From Alkalibaculum sporogenes (GTDB lineage Bacteria > Bacillota > Clostridia > Eubacteriales > Alkalibacteraceae): a DNA stretch of 64,000 nt. The notes under the pieces are model-generated. The model did not search any database, was not told where the DNA came from, and saw only the letters and a program-made list of their open reading frames with translations. Location: positions 1-64,000 of the forward strand of contig NZ_WHNX01000008.1 of NCBI RefSeq assembly GCF_009362815.1, in the 5' to 3' direction. Positions 53,696 to 61,331 of this stretch are shown piece by piece. A program made the translations under genes and the position numbers. How positions within the stretch are numbered: the first letter of the stretch is position 1; each line of letters opens with the position of its first letter.

Positions 53696-54352
53696 ATGAA
53701 AATTACCAGCCCCCAATTATCGATAGAACCAGTACTGATAGATGATTTCTCTACATATGCGCAGGAATATCTATTAGATGAGACGCAAATTGCTGAAATA
53801 AAAAGTTGTAGACAATTAATCGAAGATACCGAATTTTATAAGATTGAAATTGAGAAAAGTATATTTGAAAATTGCACCTTTAATAATTGTAATTTTGAGA
53901 AGGCGTGCTTTATTGATGTTATATTTAAATCATGTGATTTATCAAATAGCAAATTTTCAGGAGCATATTTTCAACGTTGTCAGTTTATTTCCTGTAAATG
54001 TATCGGCGTAGACATGAGCGAAACTGTTTTAAACAATACTACTTTAGAACAGTCGAAATTTCAGTATTCTTATTTTGATAAAACAAAAATTACAGATGTT
54101 CTATTTGATCACATAGACTTTACTGAAGCATCTATGACTGAATCAAAATTGAAAAGATTTGAGGCTAAGGACTGCAGGTTTATAAAGAACAACTTTTTCA
54201 AGACCATGTTGTCGACAGTGGATTTTACCACTAATGAGTTTGTAGCACCAATAGTATCTAGCCCTCCTATAGAGCTGAAAGGCGCTATTATCAATACAAT
54301 TCAAGCAGTAGATTTAATTGGTCTGTTGGGTATTATTGTTAGTGAAAAATAA
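53696..54352 (+). CDS. pentapeptide-repeat protein
   Basis: A 218-residue protein whose middle (about 55-165) is a run of five-residue repeats of the A(D/N)LXX/CXF type: [49 protein letters not shown]. These fold as a right-handed beta-helix, as in Qnr and related proteins. No membrane segment. Good AAAGGAGAT before ATG. Whether it protects gyrase or binds another partner is unknown; single gene. Confidence 0.82.
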   Translation: MKITSPQLSIEPVLIDDFSTYAQEYLLDETQIAEIKSCRQLIEDTEFYKIEIEKSIFENCTFNNCNFEKACFIDVIFKSCDLSNSKFSGAYFQRCQFISCKCIGVDMSETVLNNTTLEQSKFQYSYFDKTKITDVLFDHIDFTEASMTESKLKRFEAKDCRFIKNNFFKTMLSTVDFTTNEFVAPIVSSPPIELKGAIINTIQAVDLIGLLGIIVSEK

Positions 54353-54474
54353 TAACAATCATATATGGTAGTAAACTAAAATATATTCGATGTGGAGATA
54401 GTTTTTTCCTTGTATAGTATTAATTTTTATCCCGGTGGAGATTAATCTTTGTAAAAGCCCGATTAGTTTATCTA

Positions 54475-54530
54475 ATATTAAGTAGGGATGAAGAAAAACC
54501 CTACTTAATAGAGTTTTACTTTATTATACT
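54475..54530 (+). repeat. dispersed hairpin repeat, copy 3
   Basis: ATTAAGTAGG, an ATGAAGAAAAA loop, then CCTACTTAAT, followed by AGAGTTTTACTTTATT. It has the same plan as 25111-25165 and 37311-37370, with coordinated changes on both arms. Nothing else was recognised in 54353-54698. Confidence 0.65.
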
Positions 54531-54698
54531 AGGGTAAAAGTTAATAAAATAAAGTATAGATAACAGAATCTAGTAAAATTATATACAACTAAATTTAGGT
54601 TCGCTTATTGTTGTTATGTAAAAGCTTATGTGATACAATGTATTTAAGTGTTTATAATTTAACAATGAACATTGATTTTAAAAATGGGGGGTTATTTA

Positions 54699-56642
54699 AT
54701 GTTATTCAAAAAGAAATTGGCTTTAGCTTGTATATTATTAAGCTTCGTTATGATTTTTATGGTTGCCTGTACGGGTAATACATCTAACGAATTTAAAGCA
54801 GGAACATACACTGCTGAAGCAAAAGGTCATACTGGTCCTGTAAAAGTGGAAGTTACTTTTACTAAGGATCAAATCACAGATATTACAGTTTTGGAACACA
54901 CTGAAACTGCAGGACTTGGAGATAATGCTTTAGAAAAGATTAAAAAAGATATTTTGGCAGGACAGACACTGAATGTAGATACAGTCAGTGGTGCTACATA
55001 TTCTAGTGACGCTATGCTAATAGCTGTGACAGATTGTATAGAACAAGCTGGTGGAGATGTAGAAGCGTTAAAAAACAAAGCAGCTGATGATGTTACTGCT
55101 AAAGATGATATTGAAAAAACAGTTGATGTAGTAGTAGTAGGTGGAGGCGGTGCAGGATTTGCAGCTGCTGTATCTGCTGCGGAAAATGGTGCAAGTGTCA
55201 TTCTTATTGAGAAAAGTATCGCTATAGGAGGGAATACTTTGCGATCTGGTGGTGGATACAACACTAATAATCCGGAACTTCAATCTACTATGGAGATAAC
55301 CGATTCTTTATTGGATGAACTAAAAGGGTACTTAGATGCAGATCCAAAAGATTATGGAGATTTTGCACCAACATTAGAGGTATTGCAAAATCAGATTAAG
55401 GAATATATAGAGTCTGGTGATACACATTTATTTGACTCGCCAGAACTACATGCTATTCACACATATATTGGTGGTAAAAGAACAGACCTTGAAGGTAATG
55501 AAATAGTGGGAGATTATGATCTGGTTACTACATATACCAATAATACATTACCAGCAATGAAATGGTTAGAAGGTAATGGAGTAGAAATGAGAGATGATGT
55601 AGGTACTATTTTAGGTGCACTTTGGCCAAGATCTCACGGAGGAGTAAAACCTTTAGGAACAGCCTTTATTGATCCTTTAGCAGAGAAAGCAGTAGAACTT
55701 GGTACTGAAATTATGCTGGAAACAAAAGGGGAAGAACTTATCGTTGAAGATGGAGTGGTAGTTGGTATTAAAGCTACAAAAACAGATGGTACATCTGTGA
55801 CTTTAATGGCAAATAAAGGGGTTGTAATGGCAACTGGTGGATTTGGTGAAAATGGTGAGATGAGACAAGAATACAATACTTACTGGCCAACAATGCCATT
55901 AACTATGAAATCTACGAATACACCTGATGCAACAGGAGACGGAATTGTTATGGGTAGAGAAATCGGTGCAAAATTGGTTGGAATGGAATTCATACAATTG
56001 ATGCCTAGCTCACATCCAGAAACCGGATCATTAGCTGGTGGAGTATGGGGAAGTGCTGAAGATCAAGTATTTGTTAATAAAGATGGAAAACGTTTTGTTA
56101 ATGAGTATTCAGGACGAGATACTCTAGCTAGTGCAATTTTAAAACAAGAAGATCAGCTAGCGTATATTATCTGTGATGAAAAGACAGCAGGGCTTTCGCC
56201 AGAAGGCAAAAATGTCTGGGGTGATAGTATAGAGGATCTGCTAGGAAACAAAAGCGTGTATAAAGCAGATACCTTAGAAGAACTTGCTATTCAACTTGGG
56301 ATGGACGAAAGTGCTTTAGTAGATGAAATCAATAAGTATAATGGCTATATTGAAAAGGGAGAAGATCCTGAATTCAAAAAGTCAAATTTTGGATCAAAAA
56401 TACTAACAGGACCTTTTTATGCGACTCCAAGATCACCTTCTGTTCATCATACTATGGGTGGATTGTCAATTGATACGTCTGCAAGGGTTATAAATGAAGA
56501 TGGTAAAATTATACCAGGATTTTATGCTGCTGGAGAAGTTACTGGTGGAATACATGGTGGAAACAGACTTGGTGGAAATGCTATTTCTGACATCATAACA
56601 TTTGGTAAGATTGCAGGAGAAAGTGCTGCTAAAGATAAATAA
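54699..56642 (+). CDS. extracellular FMN/FAD flavoprotein reductase, second copy
   Basis: A 647-residue lipoprotein, collinear with the gene at 17785. Signal and lipobox MVAC (C24); FMN-binding domain with flavinylation motif DTVSGAT ending at T100; FAD domain starting VVGGGGAG; C-terminal HHTMGGLSID and GNRLGGNAISD. The start at 54699 fits GGGGGGTT; an in-frame TTG at 54672 is less likely. The two copies differ throughout, so they are an old duplication or have been kept for different substrates. No adjacent regulator. Confidence 0.9.
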   Translation: MLFKKKLALACILLSFVMIFMVACTGNTSNEFKAGTYTAEAKGHTGPVKVEVTFTKDQITDITVLEHTETAGLGDNALEKIKKDILAGQTLNVDTVSGATYSSDAMLIAVTDCIEQAGGDVEALKNKAADDVTAKDDIEKTVDVVVVGGGGAGFAAAVSAAENGASVILIEKSIAIGGNTLRSGGGYNTNNPELQSTMEITDSLLDELKGYLDADPKDYGDFAPTLEVLQNQIKEYIESGDTHLFDSPELHAIHTYIGGKRTDLEGNEIVGDYDLVTTYTNNTLPAMKWLEGNGVEMRDDVGTILGALWPRSHGGVKPLGTAFIDPLAEKAVELGTEIMLETKGEELIVEDGVVVGIKATKTDGTSVTLMANKGVVMATGGFGENGEMRQEYNTYWPTMPLTMKSTNTPDATGDGIVMGREIGAKLVGMEFIQLMPSSHPETGSLAGGVWGSAEDQVFVNKDGKRFVNEYSGRDTLASAILKQEDQLAYIICDEKTAGLSPEGKNVWGDSIEDLLGNKSVYKADTLEELAIQLGMDESALVDEINKYNGYIEKGEDPEFKKSNFGSKILTGPFYATPRSPSVHHTMGGLSIDTSARVINEDGKIIPGFYAAGEVTGGIHGGNRLGGNAISDIITFGKIAGESAAKDK

Positions 56643-56667
56643 TTAATTTATTCATATTAAGTTTAAT

Positions 56668-56703
56668 AAATGACAGCTTTTTATTATAAAAAGCTGTCAT
56701 TTA
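56668..56703 (+). terminator. terminator after the second flavin reductase
   Basis: AAATGACAGCTTTTT pairs perfectly with AAAAAGCTGTCATTT, with a five-base loop. Confidence 0.88.
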
Positions 56704-56819
56704 TGTTGATATCTAAGTAGGTGCATATCAACTTTTGTTTTAAGACAGGAAAGTTCGACTAGCTCGCTGAGGTCCAAATTTTACTATCTTACTTGAAACG
56801 CGTCGAAGACGCTTTTTTT
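56704..56819 (+). ncRNA. possible small RNA or relic ending in a terminator
   Basis: GCGTC-GAA-GACGC (56800-56812) is followed by eight T, a strong terminator, yet no gene ends just before it. The preceding 90 bases have no good frame but contain GCTCGCTGAGGTCC, less AT-rich than the surroundings. A short non-coding transcript or the tail of a lost gene are both possible. Confidence 0.35.
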
Positions 56820-56933
56820 GTATGTCTAAATAATTAGAAAAGTAGTGTATTGTGTATTGAAGTAAAATAGATTCATATAGCCAGGGAAGTAGGTAAATAC
56901 TTTCAGGGTTATTTTTTAATTGATCGTTAGAAT

Positions 56934-56973
56934 CGTAATTACAAAAACAGTATTTCAGAAAACTGTAATTACA
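56934..56973. promoter_or_regulatory. probable activator (UAS) sites of the sigma-54 promoter
   Basis: CGTAATTACA (56934-56943) and TGTAATTACA (56964-56973; a perfect palindrome) start exactly 30 bases apart, about three helical turns. They lie 63-102 bases upstream of the -24/-12 promoter, as enhancer sites do. Likely binding sites for the LevR-type activator encoded at 61332 (inferred). Confidence 0.65.
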
Positions 56974-57035
56974 ATATAGTATACTAAAACTATAAACCTA
57001 TGATTTATAAGGATGTTAAATAGATTACTTTTAAT

Positions 57036-57051
57036 TGGCACGATAATTGCT
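57036..57051 (+). promoter_or_regulatory. sigma-54 promoter of the PTS operon
   Basis: TGGCAC (57036-57041), five bases, TTGCT (57047-57051): a full match to TGGCACN5TTGCW. It stands 54 bases before the IIB start codon. Confidence 0.9.
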
Positions 57052-57104
57052 GTATATAATAGTAAGATGTGAATACGCATCTAAAAAACCTGGAGGTGAA
57101 AATA

Positions 57105-57404
57105 ATGAACGATACAATTAAAATTGTATGTTGCTGCGGAGCAGGTATCTGTACTTCGAATTACTTAAGAGAAGAAATTGAAGATCGTCTAAAAGCAGAA
57201 GGATTTAAAAAAGTTAAAGTTGTGATAAGCAAAGTCAATGATCTTGAAGAGGCAATAGTTGGAGCAGATTTATTAGCAACGACTGTTGAATTACAGAGGG
57301 ATTATGGAATACCCCAAGTAAGAGCACTAGGAATAATGCTCGATGATGCTGCTGCAACAGAAGCGCTAGATAATATTGTACAAATACTAAGACAAAGAAA
57401 ATGA
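57105..57404 (+). CDS. PTS galactitol-type EIIB
   Basis: A 99-residue IIB protein with the phosphate loop CGAGICTS and likely phospho-cysteine C11 (in an unusual run of three cysteines, residues 9-11). The ATG at 57105 follows GGAGGTG; a GTG at 57069 would lie too close to the promoter. Accepts phosphate from IIA and gives it to the sugar bound by IIC. First gene of a sigma-54 operon. Confidence 0.9.
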   Translation: MNDTIKIVCCCGAGICTSNYLREEIEDRLKAEGFKKVKVVISKVNDLEEAIVGADLLATTVELQRDYGIPQVRALGIMLDDAAATEALDNIVQILRQRK

Positions 57405-57469
57405 ATTAGGTTAAGTTGAAAAACTAAATTAGCAGCTATCTGATATAGATAGCTTAAGGAGGAGCTAAA

Positions 57470-58744
57470 GTGAATTTTATTGATATCATTACGAAAGGAC
57501 TTTCAACATTTTTCGCGTTTAATTCAACGGTAACAATCGTTGGAATAATACTAATAGTATCATTATTGGCAAAAGTAGGCATTAAAAAAGCAATAACTGG
57601 TGCCCTTAAAGTATCAATTGGGCTACAAGGTATATTTATTGTAGTTGATTTAGTACAATCAGCAATGGTAAGCCCAATTAACAATATTATCACTCTTTAT
57701 GGTTTGAATAAAAGCATAGTAGATATTGGGTGGGGAACTGTAGGTTATGCATTTGGAAATCATTATGGATATTTTGGAGTGTTTGTATTCCTGATAATAA
57801 ATGTATTTCTAGTATCTATTAAGTTTACACAGACATTATATGTAGATGTTTTTAATACGTGGAGAGGGATGCTTCTTGGAGGCATGGTAGGTGTAGCTAC
57901 AGGAAACCTGTGGATTGCAACTTTTGCAGTAGTAATATTTCATATAATTGATATTAAAGCTGCTGATATTGCTGCACCTTATATAGAAAAAATAAATAAT
58001 TTTCCTCCAGGTGGATCATGGCCACACGGGACACATTTCTCATTTCAGGCAGTAATGGCAATGCCTATTGTTTGGGTTTTAAGAAAGACACCTGTAATTA
58101 AAGACATCAATGTTCAAGCAGAAACCATAGAAGAAAAGTTTGGAATATTTGGTGAAACAACAGTTATGGGAACAATTTTGGGTATAGGAATTGGACTATT
58201 TAGCCAAATAGGAATCATGGAATCTTTATTATTAGGCGTAAAAATGGCAGCAGCATTCCTTCTTATGCCAAGAATGTGTGCAATACTTGTCGAAGGCTGG
58301 TTTCCTATTATTAAAGCAGCACGAAAAATACTTGTTGGGAAACTTAAGAGAGATGACGTACGTATAGCACTTGACTGTTCTACTGTTATTGGTCACAGTG
58401 CAGTAATACCTACCACATTGATTATGTATCCCATAGCACTTTTGATTTCTCTTTTCTTACCAGGGAATTACATGATCGCTTCTATAAGTCTTATTATTGT
58501 TCTTTGGGAGAGTGCAGCAGTTAATTCTATTACTGGAGGAAACATATTTCATAACATAATAACATTATCAATAATTATTTGTTTCTTCTGCTGGGGAGCG
58601 ACGATAATGGCAGGTCCAATGACAGATCTCGCAGTTTCATTAGGGTACAATGCGTCAAACGGAATGGTATCTGCTTGGGACGCAGCTGGTACTCCTGCAT
58701 TAGTTCTAGTTTATAAAGTAATAGGAATGATATTTGGATTTTAA
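57470..58744 (+). CDS. PTS galactitol-type EIIC (membrane channel)
   Basis: A 424-residue integral membrane protein of the GatC family: about nine to ten hydrophobic helices, GWGTVGYAFGNHYGYFGVFV near residue 85, GGSWPHGTHFSFQAV near 180 and LWESAAVNSITGGNIFHN. GTG start at 57470 with AAGGAGG seven bases upstream. A hairpin (AGCTATCT/AGATAGCT, 57434-57454) lies in the gap after IIB and may adjust the mRNA. Substrate not predictable; GatC relatives import galactitol, pentitols or sugar acids. Confidence 0.91.
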   Translation: MNFIDIITKGLSTFFAFNSTVTIVGIILIVSLLAKVGIKKAITGALKVSIGLQGIFIVVDLVQSAMVSPINNIITLYGLNKSIVDIGWGTVGYAFGNHYGYFGVFVFLIINVFLVSIKFTQTLYVDVFNTWRGMLLGGMVGVATGNLWIATFAVVIFHIIDIKAADIAAPYIEKINNFPPGGSWPHGTHFSFQAVMAMPIVWVLRKTPVIKDINVQAETIEEKFGIFGETTVMGTILGIGIGLFSQIGIMESLLLGVKMAAAFLLMPRMCAILVEGWFPIIKAARKILVGKLKRDDVRIALDCSTVIGHSAVIPTTLIMYPIALLISLFLPGNYMIASISLIIVLWESAAVNSITGGNIFHNIITLSIIICFFCWGATIMAGPMTDLAVSLGYNASNGMVSAWDAAGTPALVLVYKVIGMIFGF

Positions 58745-58772
58745 TAAGATGCAAAGTTAGGAGAAGATTTTT

Positions 58773-59249
58773 ATGGACGAAAAAATAGAAGAAGTATTTC
58801 ATGATGTATTGTTATTATCTGATATCAAAACAAAAGAGGAAGTAATAAAAAAAATGTCAGACTATTTGCTGGATAAAGGTTATATTACTGACGAATATTA
58901 TCTTGCAACAATAGAACGAGAAACTATATTTCCTACTGGGTTACCAACGAAACCTATTGGTACTGCCATACCTCACTCAGAAGCAGAAAATGTAGTTAAA
59001 CCTGCAGTAATATTAGCGGTACTCAATAATACAGTAAAGTTTTCTGATATGAGTAATAGAGAAAATGAAATTGATGTAGGAATAGTATTTCTGATGGCAC
59101 TGAAAGGCGAGAATAATCAAATTAATTATCTCAGAAATATAGCAGATTTTTGTAAGGAAGAAGAGAATGTATTGAAAATTTACAATTCAAAATGTAAGAA
59201 AGAAGCAATGGTGATATTTTCAGAAGAGATACTAATGCAATCTACATAA
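58773..59249 (+). CDS. PTS EIIA (fructose/mannitol-GatA type)
   Basis: A 158-residue IIA protein with PIGTAIPHSEAENV and phospho-histidine H68. TAGGAGA precedes the ATG. Takes phosphate from HPr and passes it to IIB. Followed by a hairpin (ACCTGTCT/AGACAGGT, 59294-59324) before the dehydrogenase gene, a possible processing or attenuation point. Confidence 0.92.
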   Translation: MDEKIEEVFHDVLLLSDIKTKEEVIKKMSDYLLDKGYITDEYYLATIERETIFPTGLPTKPIGTAIPHSEAENVVKPAVILAVLNNTVKFSDMSNRENEIDVGIVFLMALKGENNQINYLRNIADFCKEEENVLKIYNSKCKKEAMVIFSEEILMQST

Positions 59250-59359
59250 GATAAATGAGTATATGTTAATAAGTACTTAATAAATAAGGGTGTACCTGTC
59301 TAATATATACTATACAAGACAGGTATTGCCGAACAATAAACTAAATTTGGAGGACGAAT

Positions 59360-60448
59360 ATGATTATACAAAAAAAAATTAAGACCCTAATTGTCGGAGA
59401 TGACTGGGTAAGTACTGAACATCTGGCTGAAGCGATGAAAGATGTTTTAAAGGGATATGATTATGAAATCATTACTCATACAATAATTATGGATAAACCA
59501 ATGAGCAGGGATAAAAAGGACGATATAGGAGACGATACCGTCAACGAATATTGTGGAACACCTGAGGAGATAATAGATAGATTAGAAGGAGTAAATTTAC
59601 TTGTGACACATACTGCACCAATAACAAAACAAGTAATTGATGCAGGAAAGGATCTCATAGCCATTGGATGCTGTAGGTCAGATATAGTAAATGTAAATGT
59701 AGAGTATGCTACAGAGAAAGGTATATACCTATTTAACTCACCAGGTAGATCCGTTGAACCTGTTTCCGATATTACAATAACCTTTGCTTTATCTTTGGCA
59801 AGAAATATTTTAAAGGCTAATGAGTATGTGAAAGCAGGTAGGTGGAATAGAGATATGAATAGAGAAGAGCCCGAATGGGATGAATTCTATACATTCAGAG
59901 GACCTGTAATGAAAGGAAAGAAATTTGGTATAGTTGGACTTGGTAAAATCGGAAAAAAGGTTGCAGAAAAGGCTAAGGCTCTAGGATTTTCTGTACAATT
60001 ATTTGATCCTTTTCTTCCAGCAGAAATGGTTAATGTGTATGGAAAAAATTGTTCTTTAGAAGAGATTTTTTCTACAAGTGACTTTATTACTATCCATATT
60101 CCTCCAGTGGAAAGTAATAGAAACCTTATAAATAAAAAACTTTTTGACTTAATGAAATCATCCGCATACTTTATTAATGTTTCAAGAGGTGAAATTATTG
60201 ATGAATTAGCATTAATTGAAGCATTAGAAGAAAAGAAAATTGCAGGAGCAGCATTAGATGTATTTTGGAAAGAGCCTTTAGAACTTGAGAGTCGATTAAT
60301 GAAACTAGATAATGTTATACTGACGCCTCATATTGCAGGACAAAGATATGATGTTTCAGAGGGTTCAGCAGATATATTAAGGGAACAAATGTTGCCGTTT
60401 TTTCAAGAAAGTTCTTTAAAAACGTGTATAAATATTAGTGGAAAATAA
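59360..60448 (+). CDS. D-isomer-specific 2-hydroxyacid dehydrogenase
   Basis: A 362-residue NAD-dependent dehydrogenase of the phosphoglycerate dehydrogenase-like class. Nucleotide loop GLGKIG (193-198), then the catalytic triad in correct spacing: R276 (NVSRGE), E305, H324 (TPHIAG). The N-terminal part (TPEEIIDRLEGVNLLVTHTA) is the usual substrate domain. In the operon it would oxidise or reduce a 2-hydroxy/2-keto intermediate of the imported compound; which one is unknown. Confidence 0.88.
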   Translation: MIIQKKIKTLIVGDDWVSTEHLAEAMKDVLKGYDYEIITHTIIMDKPMSRDKKDDIGDDTVNEYCGTPEEIIDRLEGVNLLVTHTAPITKQVIDAGKDLIAIGCCRSDIVNVNVEYATEKGIYLFNSPGRSVEPVSDITITFALSLARNILKANEYVKAGRWNRDMNREEPEWDEFYTFRGPVMKGKKFGIVGLGKIGKKVAEKAKALGFSVQLFDPFLPAEMVNVYGKNCSLEEIFSTSDFITIHIPPVESNRNLINKKLFDLMKSSAYFINVSRGEIIDELALIEALEEKKIAGAALDVFWKEPLELESRLMKLDNVILTPHIAGQRYDVSEGSADILREQMLPFFQESSLKTCINISGK

Positions 60449-60474
60449 AAAAATAGGTAAAGGGATGAATCAAT

Positions 60475-61308
60475 TTGTTAGTAACCATGAAAAAATTGCT
60501 TGATGATGCTAAAAAAAACAATTATGCAGTTGTAGCACCAAATGCTTGGAATGAAGACACTATTAGAATGTCAATAGTTGCAGCAGAACAGGAAAAAGCT
60601 CCACTTATCTTAGCACTATACCCAGTAATGGCGAATATAGAAGACTTTGCACAAATCGCTTGTAAATTCGCAGAAGATTCAAAAGTGCCTGTAGCGGTGC
60701 ATCTAGATCATGGGAGTCAATTTGAGGAAGCTGTGAGAGCAATTAGATCCGGGTATTCTTCTATTATGGTTGATAGGTCACAGCTACCTTATGATGAAAA
60801 TGTTAAGGAAGTGAAAGAGATAGTCAAAATTGCTCATTCGGTTGGTGTTACAGTAGAAGCTGAGCTAGGCCATGTTGGACAGGGTAAAGACTATACGAAA
60901 ACCAGGGATTGTGGACTTACTAATGTTGAAGAAGCTTTAAGATTTGTAGAAGAAACTCAAGTAGACTGTCTTGCTGTGGCGATTGGAACATCTCACGGAG
61001 TATACTGTGGTGAACCTAAGATTGACTTTAATCTACTAAAAGTATTGAATGAAAACATTAAAGTCCCTCTTGTTCTACATGGGTCATCTGGAACTGGAGA
61101 TGAGAATATATCCAAATGTGTTGAATATGGGATAAATAAAATCAACCTATTTACAGATTTGGATTTAGCTGCATCGGATATGTTTATAGAGTATATAAAG
61201 AATAAAAGCAGTATTAGAATTGTTGAAGCATGTAATATATTATATAATGGGTACAAAGAAAAGCTTATACATAATATAAAACTAGTTAAATCAAATAATA
61301 GGGTGTAA
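60475..61308 (+). CDS. class II ketose-bisphosphate aldolase
   Basis: A 277-residue zinc aldolase of the FbaA/GatY-KbaY class. HLDHG (76-80) gives catalytic D78 and zinc ligand H79; GTSHG (H174) and LHGSSG (H202) give the other zinc ligands. TTG at 60475 is chosen because it yields the family's usual start (LVTMKKLLDDAKKNNYAVVA) after AAAGGGATG; an ATG four codons later is possible. It would split a phosphorylated ketose or keto-acid made by the upstream enzymes. Confidence 0.9.
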   Translation: MLVTMKKLLDDAKKNNYAVVAPNAWNEDTIRMSIVAAEQEKAPLILALYPVMANIEDFAQIACKFAEDSKVPVAVHLDHGSQFEEAVRAIRSGYSSIMVDRSQLPYDENVKEVKEIVKIAHSVGVTVEAELGHVGQGKDYTKTRDCGLTNVEEALRFVEETQVDCLAVAIGTSHGVYCGEPKIDFNLLKVLNENIKVPLVLHGSSGTGDENISKCVEYGINKINLFTDLDLAASDMFIEYIKNKSSIRIVEACNILYNGYKEKLIHNIKLVKSNNRV

Positions 61309-61331
61309 AAGGTATTATTCGGGGGTACAAA

